Below are positions 1 to 6,224 of a stretch of DNA of 15,240 nucleotides, piece by piece. Location: positions 1 through 15,240 of the forward strand of contig JABMMR010000271.1 of the NCBI GenBank assembly GCA_013205525.1. The letters are read 5' to 3'. Within the stretch, counting starts at the first letter, position 1; every line of letters starts with the position of its first letter. The notes below the pieces were generated by a model that saw only the letters and a list, made by a program, of their open reading frames with translations, was not told the origin of the DNA and searched no databases. Origin of the DNA: Burkholderiales bacterium (GTDB lineage Bacteria > Pseudomonadota > Gammaproteobacteria > Burkholderiales > Burkholderiaceae_C). Both the position numbers and the translations under genes were made by a program.

Positions 1-12
1 CTGTCGACTCAT
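1..12 (-). CDS. Start of a further gene, cut by the window edge
   Basis: Reading leftward on the minus strand, an ATG at 12..10 opens a frame Met-Ser-Arg-Gln that runs off the window. A strong Shine-Dalgarno-like GGGGGAG lies about six bases upstream of it. It begins 16 bases after the stop of the dehydrogenase gene on the same strand, so it is probably the next gene of that operon. Four codons are too few to name a product. The only other nearby ATG (27..25) hits a stop after five codons. Confidence 0.45.
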
Positions 13-28
13 CTGTTCTCCCCCATGT

Positions 29-949
29 TCAGGTGTTGACGGACTGACCGTGTGGTGGGCGCAGCAGCAAGCCCACTCGTTCCTCTAAAAGTTTGACCAC
101 ATGCAGCTCTGCGGCTTCATCGCCATAGCGAGCTCTGGCCTCCTCAAACAAAGCTTGGGCATGCGTCCCCATGGTGAGTGAATAGCCCTGCGCTTGGGCA
201 ATTTGATTGACCAGCCCCAAGTCTTTACAACACAAGGCCAAGGAAAAGCTAGGGTCGTAGTGGCCGGCAAAAATAGAGGAAATGTCGTGCCGCGCCACCC
301 AACTGTCGCCCGCGCTGGAGGTGATGGCCTCTTGCACCACATCCAAGGGCACACCTGCCTTGGCACCCAACATAAGGGCTTCGCCTATGGTCGCAGCGCC
401 CACAAACCACAGCAAATTGGTCAGCAGTTTGACAGTCGCCGCGTTGCCCGGTTTGCCACAATGAAAAATCTTCTCACCAATGACATTGAAGATGGGCAAG
501 TGTTTTTCATAGCAGGCTTTATCTCCACCTACAAAGATGGACAGACGCCCCAAAGCCGCCATATCCACCGCGTTGGTTACCGGTGCTTCCAAAAAATCCA
601 CACCTCGCGCATTGGCAGTTTGCACCAAGGTCTGAACCAAATCGACAGAACTGGTGGATGTATCGATCACCGTGGCACCCGCCTTCACCAAGGCCAACAC
701 GCCCTTGGGTCCCAGCATGACTTGGCTGACTTCGGGCGGCCCAGGCAAAGACGTCATCACCACATCAGCCAGGCTGACGGACTCAGCCAAAGATTGCGCA
801 GGCTTGGCCCCCAATGCCACCAAGTTATGGGTTTTGGCCGGCACCGAGTCAAACACTGTCAGCGCATAACCGGCTTGAATCAAGTTGGCCGCCATGGGGT
901 TACCCATATGGCCAACGCCGATAAAAGCCACAGCAGGCAAAAGGCTCAT
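29..949 (-). CDS. NAD(P)-dependent oxidoreductase, 3-hydroxyisobutyrate dehydrogenase family
   Basis: This 306-residue protein has the usual length and layout of the beta-hydroxyacid dehydrogenase family, cytosolic enzymes that oxidise 3-hydroxyacids or reduce the matching semialdehydes with NAD(P). An N-terminal Rossmann motif FIGVGHMGNP places the glycines at residues 11, 13 and 16. A DTSTSS stretch sits near 96-101, and the likely catalytic Lys174 with Asn178 lies in the helix ATVKLLTNLL. The substrate loop is unusual: the family normally reads APVSGG, but here it is APVTNA (122-127), so the substrate may differ from 3-hydroxyisobutyrate or tartronate semialdehyde. The ATG overlaps the stop of the upstream methyltransferase gene by four bases (ATGA), which indicates translational coupling. 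The family is certain; the substrate is not determined. Confidence 0.9.
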   Translation of the reverse strand: MSLLPAVAFIGVGHMGNPMAANLIQAGYALTVFDSVPAKTHNLVALGAKPAQSLAESVSLADVVMTSLPGPPEVSQVMLGPKGVLALVKAGATVIDTSTSSVDLVQTLVQTANARGVDFLEAPVTNAVDMAALGRLSIFVGGDKACYEKHLPIFNVIGEKIFHCGKPGNAATVKLLTNLLWFVGAATIGEALMLGAKAGVPLDVVQEAITSSAGDSWVARHDISSIFAGHYDPSFSLALCCKDLGLVNQIAQAQGYSLTMGTHAQALFEEARARYGDEAAELHVVKLLEERVGLLLRPPHGQSVNT

Positions 950-1656
950 GATTTGGTGAAGCTTAAAAACTGCGGCTTGTCACCCGAGTAAGGCTGGTAG
1001 GTAAAACCAAAGCCTTGCAACATCTCCAAGGCATCGGCGAATGCATAAGTGCGGTATTCAATGGTTTGCGCCATCAAGGTCTTGTCCCCGTCCGACAAAT
1101 AATAGTGCTTGGTGAAGCCATGCTCAGCCAGCTCTATTTTTTGGGAATACAGCATGCCATTGGAGACGGGACGGGCGTAATCATGGTGAGGACCTTGTAC
1201 ACCCAGCAGCAATTGACCGCCGGCTTTGATGTGTTTGGCAACGCGCTCTAAACCTTGGCGATTGGGGGCGTCTTGTGCAATATGGCTGACCAAAAAAGGT
1301 TGTTTGTCACCATCAATAACGAAGTACCACACACCGCCATAGGAAAAAGCCAAGTCGTACAGAGTGGCTAAATTCAACTCAGTGACATTTTGGTGCAACA
1401 ACTGAACTTGGGGATAGGTCTGCAAGCGTTGCTGGGCAATACCCAACATGGCCTGGGTTAAGTCCACGCCGGTGATCGCAATCTGAGGTTGTCGCTGGGC
1501 TAAAGTTTCCATGATCAAACCGGTACCACAACCGATTTCTAAGACATGGGAGAAGGGTTGATGTTGAATAAGGGCATCGACAATTTTGTTGTAATCGTAG
1601 TAACCAGAAGTCATTATTAAGTCGTAATAAGACGACATATTCGTGTAATCACCCAT
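946..1656 (-). CDS. Class I SAM-dependent methyltransferase
   Basis: The protein is 236 residues. Motif I of class I methyltransferases, VLEIGCGTG, is at residues 38-46, with Glu40 and the glycine loop that binds S-adenosylmethionine. The acidic residue of motif II is Asp65 in TGVDLTQAM. The rest fits a single Rossmann-like methyltransferase domain with no signal peptide or membrane segment, so it should be cytosolic. The start at 1656 is preceded by AGGGA six bases upstream; Met7 (1638) is a possible alternative. The gene overlaps the dehydrogenase by ATGA and is divergent from the HIT gene. The methyl acceptor cannot be told: the fold covers small-molecule, lipid, protein and RNA substrates. 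The N-terminus is rich in Tyr (YYD twice within residues 10-21). Confidence 0.88.
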   Translation of the reverse strand: MGDYTNMSSYYDLIMTSGYYDYNKIVDALIQHQPFSHVLEIGCGTGLIMETLAQRQPQIAITGVDLTQAMLGIAQQRLQTYPQVQLLHQNVTELNLATLYDLAFSYGGVWYFVIDGDKQPFLVSHIAQDAPNRQGLERVAKHIKAGGQLLLGVQGPHHDYARPVSNGMLYSQKIELAEHGFTKHYYLSDGDKTLMAQTIEYRTYAFADALEMLQGFGFTYQPYSGDKPQFLSFTKS

Positions 1657-1687
1657 TGTTTTCCCTGGTAAACAGCTGACCGAGAGT

Positions 1688-1729
1688 GGGGGCTAAGGCT
1701 TAAGGCACTGCCCCCAAATTTTTGGGGCA
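1688..1729. repeat. Three-armed inverted repeat in a divergent intergenic region
   Basis: GGGGGC at 1688-1693 is complementary to GCCCCC at 1710-1715, which is also complementary to GGGGC at 1724-1728. The middle arm can therefore pair with either flank but not both. The right-hand pair also forms a compact dyad, CCCCAAA (1712-1718), two bases, TTTGGGG (1721-1727). A tandem TAAGGC (1694-1699 and 1701-1706) lies in the first loop. The element is in the 141-base gap between the divergent methyltransferase and HIT genes. It could be a regulator binding site or a leader-RNA structure of the methyltransferase transcript. No clear T-tract follows on either strand, so it is not a typical terminator. 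Confidence 0.55.
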
Positions 1730-1758
1730 AGCATATCAGCACCAGAAACTTGGGACAG

Positions 1759-1797
1759 CTCGCTTATCCCTCCTGAGTAAAGCGAGATAATACATAT
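1759..1797 (+). promoter_or_regulatory. Candidate promoter and operator of the HIT gene
   Basis: A perfect 7-base inverted repeat, CTCGCTT (1759-1765) and AAGCGAG (1780-1786), has arm centres 21 bases apart, about two helical turns, as expected for a dimeric regulator. The right arm abuts GATAAT (1786-1791), which matches the -10 consensus at five of six positions. Six bases separate that hexamer from the ATG at 1798, and I see no Shine-Dalgarno, so the mRNA could be leaderless. I find no good -35 at 17 bases, which makes the promoter call tentative. Confidence 0.4.
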
Positions 1798-2220
1798 ATG
1801 GATAAAACGCCTATTTGCACCTACTGCAACTTATCAGAGTCTCGCATCATTGACCAAAGCCCTTTAACTCTGGTCATTCGTGATGTGTTTCCAGTCTCAC
1901 CCGGACACACCCTCATCATCCCGCGCCGGCATGTGGACTCCTATTTCGACTTGACTGATCAAGAGCGCGAAGACATGGTGTTCATGATGACCCGTGCCAA
2001 AGATTCAATTAAAAAAGAACTCAGCCCTCAGGCCTTCAATATTGGCATCAACGAAGGTTTTGCTGCGGGTCAAACGGTGGCGCACATCAATATGCATTTG
2101 ATACCTCGCTTCAAAGGCGATGTCGCCGAACCGCGCGGCGGCATACGCTGGCTTTTCCCTGAAAAAGCCATTTTCTGGGACAAGAAGCCCCCCACAGTTA
2201 CCACCACTGAGAAAAAATGA
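1798..2220 (+). CDS. HIT-family protein with Asn at the nucleophile position
   Basis: The 140-residue protein has the HIT fold signatures: Cys7-x-x-Cys10 and His45 (probable zinc ligands with His96), SPGHTLIIPRRH at 34-45, and the motif region QTVAHINMHLIPR at 92-104. In active HIT hydrolases and transferases the motif is His-x-His-x-His and the middle His forms the nucleotidyl intermediate. Here it is His96-Ile-Asn98-Met-His100, and the codon reads AAT. The C-terminal GD..EPRGGIRW segment is typical of a bacterial HIT subgroup. Dinucleoside polyphosphate or nucleoside phosphoramidate hydrolysis by the normal mechanism therefore looks impaired, and a binding or altered role is possible. No clear ribosome-binding site precedes the start. 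The stop overlaps the next gene by ATGA. Confidence 0.92.
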   Translation: MDKTPICTYCNLSESRIIDQSPLTLVIRDVFPVSPGHTLIIPRRHVDSYFDLTDQEREDMVFMMTRAKDSIKKELSPQAFNIGINEGFAAGQTVAHINMHLIPRFKGDVAEPRGGIRWLFPEKAIFWDKKPPTVTTTEKK

Positions 2221-2708
2221 ACTTAGCTTTGTTCTCCAAACGATTGGCTCTTGTGTTCACCATTTTGTCTATGGGCCATGTCTTATACGCCGCAGAAATG
2301 GACAACACTGAACGCATCTACCAAACTACTTTTGGCGTTATCACTGCCTTTGGCTTTAAGAAACAAATCGATGCTGATCCCATCTGCAGAGGTAAAGCCT
2401 ACCCTGACTTTGAGTTAAATCAGTTTTTGGATGCCATCCCTAAAGATTTTTTGACGCACCCCGGTCAACGCGAGGGCATAGTCAAACAGTTACAAGGCTA
2501 TTTCGAAAACATAGACAGCTTGCAACTGCCTACGGGCCAAACCATACCCGTGGCCTATCAAGAATTGAAAAAAGGCACGGCCTTGCTTTTACGCAAAGAA
2601 ACCGAAAGCAGTGATGTTGCTGATTTATGTCAAAAAATGTACAGCAACTCAGACCTCATTTTCAAAACCCAAATCGAGAGCATCAAAGCTTTGATCGTCA
2701 AAAAATAA
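2217..2708 (+). CDS. Secreted protein of unknown function
   Basis: I do not recognise this 163-residue protein. Residues 1-26 look like a Sec signal peptide: basic SKR at 7-9, a hydrophobic stretch, then LYAA with cleavage probably after residue 25 or 26. The mature part is mostly helical in character and holds two cysteines, Cys57 and Cys138, which could form a disulfide in the periplasm. There are no further membrane segments. Its start lies inside the HIT stop (ATGA), so translation is probably coupled, although one product is cytosolic and the other exported. A lipoprotein gene follows after nine bases. The three genes look like one transcript, but the sequence gives no function. Confidence 0.75.
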   Translation: MNLALFSKRLALVFTILSMGHVLYAAEMDNTERIYQTTFGVITAFGFKKQIDADPICRGKAYPDFELNQFLDAIPKDFLTHPGQREGIVKQLQGYFENIDSLQLPTGQTIPVAYQELKKGTALLLRKETESSDVADLCQKMYSNSDLIFKTQIESIKALIVKK

Positions 2709-2717
2709 GGTGCCTGC

Positions 2718-3086
2718 ATGAAAACTTTTTGTTCTCACCGACCTCTTGTTTCTAAATTAAGTGCCGGCTTGGTTTTCATCGCAGCGCTATCGCTGACCGC
2801 ATGCACCCAAGAGCAGCAAAACAAAATTGGCCGTGGAATCCAAAACTGGACGGGCACCGATGGCGTCTTAGAGGTCTACTCAGGGGACAAACTGGTTCGG
2901 CGCTTTCTCAAGGTGGACAAGATCAGCACGGCTTTGGGCACCGACGACAGCAAGGCCCGCGAATATCGCTATGGCTATGGGTTCTTAGATGCAAACCTCA
3001 ATATGCAAGTTGACCCCAGCGAAAAACGGGTCTACTTTGAATTCAGCAATTATTCAACCATCGTGTTTTTTGAAAACCCCAACTGA
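2718..3086 (+). CDS. Small conserved lipoprotein of unknown function
   Basis: This 122-residue protein has a type II signal peptide ending in the lipobox LTAC, with the lipidated Cys29 followed by Thr, so sorting to the outer membrane is likely because there is no Asp at +2. The mature part is short and beta-rich. Segments such as NWTGTDGVLEVYSGDK and the REYRYGYGFLD block resemble a conserved hypothetical family I recall from Comamonadaceae, without an assigned role. A good Shine-Dalgarno AAGGTG at 2707-2712 overlaps the stop of the preceding gene, five bases before the ATG. Two terminator-like hairpins follow the stop. Confidence 0.82.
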   Translation: MKTFCSHRPLVSKLSAGLVFIAALSLTACTQEQQNKIGRGIQNWTGTDGVLEVYSGDKLVRRFLKVDKISTALGTDDSKAREYRYGYGFLDANLNMQVDPSEKRVYFEFSNYSTIVFFENPN

Positions 3087-3096
3087 AGCCTTGGGG
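3073..3096 (-). terminator. Candidate intrinsic terminator of the crotonase-family gene
   Basis: Read on the minus strand, CCCCAA (3096-3091) pairs with TTGGGG (3082-3077) across an eight-base loop, and TTTTC follows directly. It lies 13 bases beyond the crotonase stop. The stem overlaps the 3' end of the lipoprotein gene on the other strand. Confidence 0.6.
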
Positions 3097-3110
3097 CTGA
3101 AAGCCGTTTT
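3095..3110 (+). terminator. Weak candidate terminator of the HIT-lipoprotein unit
   Basis: On the plus strand GGCT (3095-3098) and AGCC (3102-3105) form a short hairpin with loop GAA, followed by GTTTT. The stem has only four pairs, so it is weak. It shares bases with the opposite-strand terminator and could be read only when the larger CCCCAA/TTGGGG stem is not formed. Confidence 0.4.
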
Positions 3111-3885
3111 AAGAAGACCAGTTAGGTTTTCGCTTATCTAGGAAGGCTTGAAAGCCCTCTTGAGCGGTGTCATCCATCATATTGCAGGCCATAGTTTGGC
3201 CAGCCAACTGATAGGCGGCATTCAAACCCATTTCCAGCTGTTGATAAAACAAGGCTTTTCCCAGACGAACAGCGGGTTCGGGTTTGGCCACAATCTTGGC
3301 ACACAGCTGCAAAACTGCATCCTCCAAGCTATCTGCATTGACAACTTGATTGATCAAACCCCTCGTTTGTGCCGTCTGGGCATCAATAAAGTCACCTGTT
3401 AAAAGCATTTCCATGGCCTGCTTACGGTGCATATTGCGGCTCAATCCCACACTGGGGGTTGAGCAAAACAAACCGTAGTTGATGCCAGAGACTGCAAATC
3501 GTGCATCATGACTGGCCAGCGCCAAATCGCACATGCTGACCAACTGACAACCTGCTGCGGTGGCAATGCCTTGCACCTGAGCGATCACGGGTTGCGGCAA
3601 ATTTTGAATGCGCACCATCATGCGGCTGCACTGGGCAAACAGCTGGGTATAGAAATCGTGGTCGGGATGGCTTCGCATTTCCCGTAAATCGTGACCAGCG
3701 CTGAATGCCCGTCCCTGTGCGGCAATCACCACCACTCGGCAAGCGGCATTTTCTGCAACGGATTGCAAAGCGCCATCTAAGGCACTCAGCATTTGGCTTG
3801 ACAGCGCGTTGAAGCTGTCGGGCTGGTTCAAGACCAAACGTGTGACGCCTGGTGCCGGCATTTCGACTAAAACCCCATCGTTCAT
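3109..3885 (-). CDS. Enoyl-CoA hydratase/isomerase (crotonase) family protein, ECHDC3-like
   Basis: The start at 3885 gives 258 residues, the normal crotonase length, and has GGAG ten bases upstream. A start at 3942 would add 19 atypical residues. The oxyanion-hole segments FSAGHDL (61-67) and GIATAAGCQL (106-115) are present, so acyl-CoA binding is likely. The two glutamates that activate water in classical hydratases are missing: the GCEL-type position is Gln114, and the FGxPE-type position is Gly134 in FAVSGIN. The following GLFCSTPSVGLSR (138-150) is the signature I associate with ECHDC3-like proteins. Hydration of enoyl-CoA is thus doubtful, and the substrate is unknown. The gene is divergent from aat and convergent with the lipoprotein gene. 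Confidence 0.88.
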   Translation of the reverse strand: MNDGVLVEMPAPGVTRLVLNQPDSFNALSSQMLSALDGALQSVAENAACRVVVIAAQGRAFSAGHDLREMRSHPDHDFYTQLFAQCSRMMVRIQNLPQPVIAQVQGIATAAGCQLVSMCDLALASHDARFAVSGINYGLFCSTPSVGLSRNMHRKQAMEMLLTGDFIDAQTAQTRGLINQVVNADSLEDAVLQLCAKIVAKPEPAVRLGKALFYQQLEMGLNAAYQLAGQTMACNMMDDTAQEGFQAFLDKRKPNWSS

Positions 3886-3927
3886 GGTGTATCTTCTCCA
3901 ATCAAATGAATGCTGCCATTCGCACCC

Positions 3928-4665
3928 ATGGAAACTGACCACACGCCCTTGATTTACCTAGGGCCCCATGATCCCCTGCCAGAACCAGAAACCGCCTGGG
4001 ATCAATCCAGTGGGGTTCCAGGATTGCTCGCAGCTGGCGGGGGTCTGTCGGTAGATCGTCTGCGGGAAGCTTACAGCAAAGGCTGCTTCCCTTGGTTCAG
4101 TCTTGGGCAGCCCGTGCTTTGGTGGAGTCCCGATCCGCGCATGGTCTTGCAGACACATCACTTTCGCTTTCATCGTTCTTTACGCCAATGGATGAAGCAA
4201 AAACCCTCTTGGGAAATTCGCTTCGACTGCGCTTTTAATGAAGTTATCGAGCACTGCGCAAAAGCGCCACGGCCTGGTCAAAATGGCACTTGGATCGTCT
4301 CTGAGATGGTTGCAGCCTACAAGGCTTTGCATGTGGCTGGCTTGGCTCACAGTGTGGAGACTTGGATCGATGGCGAGCTTTGTGGTGGGCTTTACTGCGT
4401 CAGTTTGGGGCGGGCGGTGTTTGGCGAGTCGATGTTCAGCTTGGTGCCCAATGGCTCCAAAATAGCTTTGGCCGGTTTAGTGGCTTTTTGTAAAGCTCAA
4501 CATATCAGCATGATCGACTGTCAACAAAATACCCATCATCTGGCCTTGATGGGCGCGGGTGAAATCTCTAGAGCCGCGTTTCTTAGCCATATACAGACAG
4601 CCCAGTCGTTGGAGCCGGTGCGCTGGGATTTTGACCCCTTATACTGGTCTGAACTTTCAATTTAA
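3928..4665 (+). CDS. aat: Leucyl/phenylalanyl-tRNA--protein transferase
   Basis: Aat transfers Leu or Phe from aminoacyl-tRNA to the N-terminal Arg or Lys of proteins, making them ClpS/ClpAP substrates in the N-degron pathway; it is cytosolic. From the Met at 3928 the protein has 245 residues. It shows the family segments GLLAAGGGL (32-40), GCFPWFS (52-58) and WWSPDPRMV (65-73), and the later GLYCVSLGRAVFGESMFS block of the GNAT-like domain. Six codons upstream an in-frame ATG (3910) is possible; I prefer 3928 because family members begin just before the (P)xYLxP-type segment, but neither start has a good ribosome-binding site. bpt follows after 12 bases, as in many proteobacteria. Confidence 0.95.
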   Translation: METDHTPLIYLGPHDPLPEPETAWDQSSGVPGLLAAGGGLSVDRLREAYSKGCFPWFSLGQPVLWWSPDPRMVLQTHHFRFHRSLRQWMKQKPSWEIRFDCAFNEVIEHCAKAPRPGQNGTWIVSEMVAAYKALHVAGLAHSVETWIDGELCGGLYCVSLGRAVFGESMFSLVPNGSKIALAGLVAFCKAQHISMIDCQQNTHHLALMGAGEISRAAFLSHIQTAQSLEPVRWDFDPLYWSELSI

Positions 4666-4677
4666 ACTCTTTTTGCC

Positions 4678-5415
4678 GTGACCCATCTCAAGGATTTGCC
4701 GCTTCAATCGTTGCAGTTTTATGCAACTGCGCCCTACCCTTGCAGCTACTTGTCAGACAGGCAGGCCCGGTCTCAGGTCGCCACCCCCAGCCACCTCATT
4801 CACAACGATATTTACTCGGATTTGGTGGCCAAAGGCTTTCGCCGAAGCGGTATGTTCACCTACAGGCCCTATTGCGATGGTTGTCGCGCATGTGTGCCCA
4901 TCAGGGTCAAAGTCGATACCTTTGACCCCACCCGCAGTCAGCGCAGGGCCTTGAAACAACATGCCCATTTGCAGTCACGCATCTCTAAATTAGTCTACGC
5001 ACCCGAACACTACCAGCTCTACCTTGCCTATCAAAATGGCCGCCATGCAGGTGGCGGCATGGACCAAGACAGCGTGGAGCAATACACCCAGTTTTTGCTG
5101 CAAAGCAGAGTCAACTCGCGTTTGGTGGAATTTCGAAGCCCCGATGAAGTTGATGGCTCCTTGGGTCATTTGCGCATGGTCTCCATCCTCGATGTCCTCA
5201 ACGATGGACTGTCTGCGGTCTATACCTTTTACGACCCCTTGGCAGTCAATGGCATGGGTACCTATTGCATTCTTTGGCAAATCCAACAAGCCCGTGAACT
5301 GGGCTTGCCTTACGTGTATTTAGGCTACTGGATTGCCCAAAGTACCAAGATGAATTACAAAGCTCAGTTTGGTCCCCATGAGGTACTGGTTGATGGCGAA
5401 TGGACGCAGGCTTGA
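4678..5415 (+). CDS. bpt: Aspartate/glutamate leucyltransferase
   Basis: Bpt attaches Leu from Leu-tRNA to N-terminal Asp or Glu, the bacterial counterpart of eukaryotic Arg-transferase; older annotations call it arginyltransferase (ate). The 245-residue length is typical. The N-terminal domain has PCSYL (Cys22) and [13 protein letters not shown] (62-74) with Cys66, Cys69 and Cys72. The C-terminal half carries the GNAT-like YTFYDP and YVYLGYWI segments. It starts with GTG at 4678, with no clear Shine-Dalgarno in the 12-base gap after aat, so translation may depend on coupling. Together with Aat it handles both basic and acidic N-termini for ClpS-dependent degradation. No ClpS or ClpA gene is visible here. 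Confidence 0.95.
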   Translation: MTHLKDLPLQSLQFYATAPYPCSYLSDRQARSQVATPSHLIHNDIYSDLVAKGFRRSGMFTYRPYCDGCRACVPIRVKVDTFDPTRSQRRALKQHAHLQSRISKLVYAPEHYQLYLAYQNGRHAGGGMDQDSVEQYTQFLLQSRVNSRLVEFRSPDEVDGSLGHLRMVSILDVLNDGLSAVYTFYDPLAVNGMGTYCILWQIQQARELGLPYVYLGYWIAQSTKMNYKAQFGPHEVLVDGEWTQA

Positions 5416-5437
5416 TATCGCTCTTGTAAGATATCGC
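5414..5437. promoter_or_regulatory. Paired GATATC sites before the IclR gene, candidate autoregulatory operator
   Basis: GATATCGC occurs at 5414-5421 and again at 5430-5437, sixteen bases apart. Because GATATC is itself palindromic, the pair also reads as an inverted repeat. The first copy overlaps the bpt stop and the second ends one base before the IclR ATG. TAAGAT (5427-5432) resembles a -10 box ending six bases before the start codon. IclR-type regulators often repress their own gene from palindromic sites near the start, so this is a plausible operator, but that role is inferred. Confidence 0.35.
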
Positions 5438-5438
5438 C

Positions 5439-6224
5439 ATGCGAAAAGTTATTGCCGGTCATGCCCCTGCCCCGTCCATACAGGTTTTAGGGCGTATGTT
5501 TTCCCTGATGAATGTCTTGGCTGCCAAAGAAGGCTCGGCCACCCTTAAAGAAATCAGTGAAAAAACGGGCCTGCATCCCTCAACCACCCACCGTATATTG
5601 AATGACTTGGTTTTGGGGCGCTATGTCGACAGACCCGAATCCGGGCACTACCGATTGGGAATGCGTTTGCTCGAACTGGGTAACTCAGTGAAAGCCCGAC
5701 TCAATGTCAGAGATGCGGCTCTTGAACCCATGCAAGAGCTGCACCAACTCACCCAGCAACCCGTCAACCTCAGTGTTCGCCAAGGTGATGAGATTGTCTA
5801 TATAGAACGAGCCTACAGTGAGCGCTCTGGCATGCAAGTGGTTCGCGCCATAGGCGGCAGAGCGCCCTTGCATCTGACGTCGGTGGGCAAATTGTTTTTA
5901 GCTGCCGACGATAACGTAAGAGTTCGGGCTTATGCCAATAGAACAGGCCTCCTAGGGCATACCCGCAACAGCCTGACCCAGTTGCTTGCACTGGAAAAAG
6001 AAATCGCGAAATGTCGCCAGTCAGGGGTGGCCAGCGATAACGAAGAATTGGAATTGGGCGTGAGGTGCATGGCCGCAGGCATTTTTGACGACCAAGGAAA
6101 GCTTATTGCTGGCTTGTCAATATCTGCGCCCGCAGACCGCCTTGATGAGGCTTGGCTACCGAAATTACAAGCAACTGCCCGGCAAATCTCTCTGGAGCTG
6201 GGGTTTCAAGACGTCAAGGAGTGA
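5439..6224 (+). CDS. IclR-family transcriptional regulator
   Basis: The protein has 261 residues in the usual two-domain order. An N-terminal winged helix-turn-helix covers about residues 15-75 (ATLKEISEKTGLHPSTTHR, wing YVDRPESGHYRLG). A C-terminal effector-binding IclR domain covers about 90-255 and includes APLHLTSVGKLFLA, where small-molecule ligands bind in this family. Members are cytosolic and often control catabolic or neighbouring genes. The start lies 23 bases after bpt without a Shine-Dalgarno; the GATATC pair sits in that gap. Its 3' end overlaps the convergent pbpG by 19 bases. The regulated genes cannot be read from this window: the neighbours are housekeeping genes, so the target may be distant. 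Confidence 0.93.
   Translation: MRKVIAGHAPAPSIQVLGRMFSLMNVLAAKEGSATLKEISEKTGLHPSTTHRILNDLVLGRYVDRPESGHYRLGMRLLELGNSVKARLNVRDAALEPMQELHQLTQQPVNLSVRQGDEIVYIERAYSERSGMQVVRAIGGRAPLHLTSVGKLFLAADDNVRVRAYANRTGLLGHTRNSLTQLLALEKEIAKCRQSGVASDNEELELGVRCMAAGIFDDQGKLIAGLSISAPADRLDEAWLPKLQATARQISLELGFQDVKE

Noticed and set aside
194..991. Long plus-strand open frame opposite the dehydrogenase gene.
   Set aside because: It mirrors the well-supported minus-strand gene, has a biased His/Arg/Gln composition and no recognisable domain or start signal.
3886..3942. Extended N-terminus of the crotonase gene starting at 3942.
   Set aside because: The extra 19 residues do not resemble the family and would overlap aat; the Met at 3885 has a good GGAG upstream.
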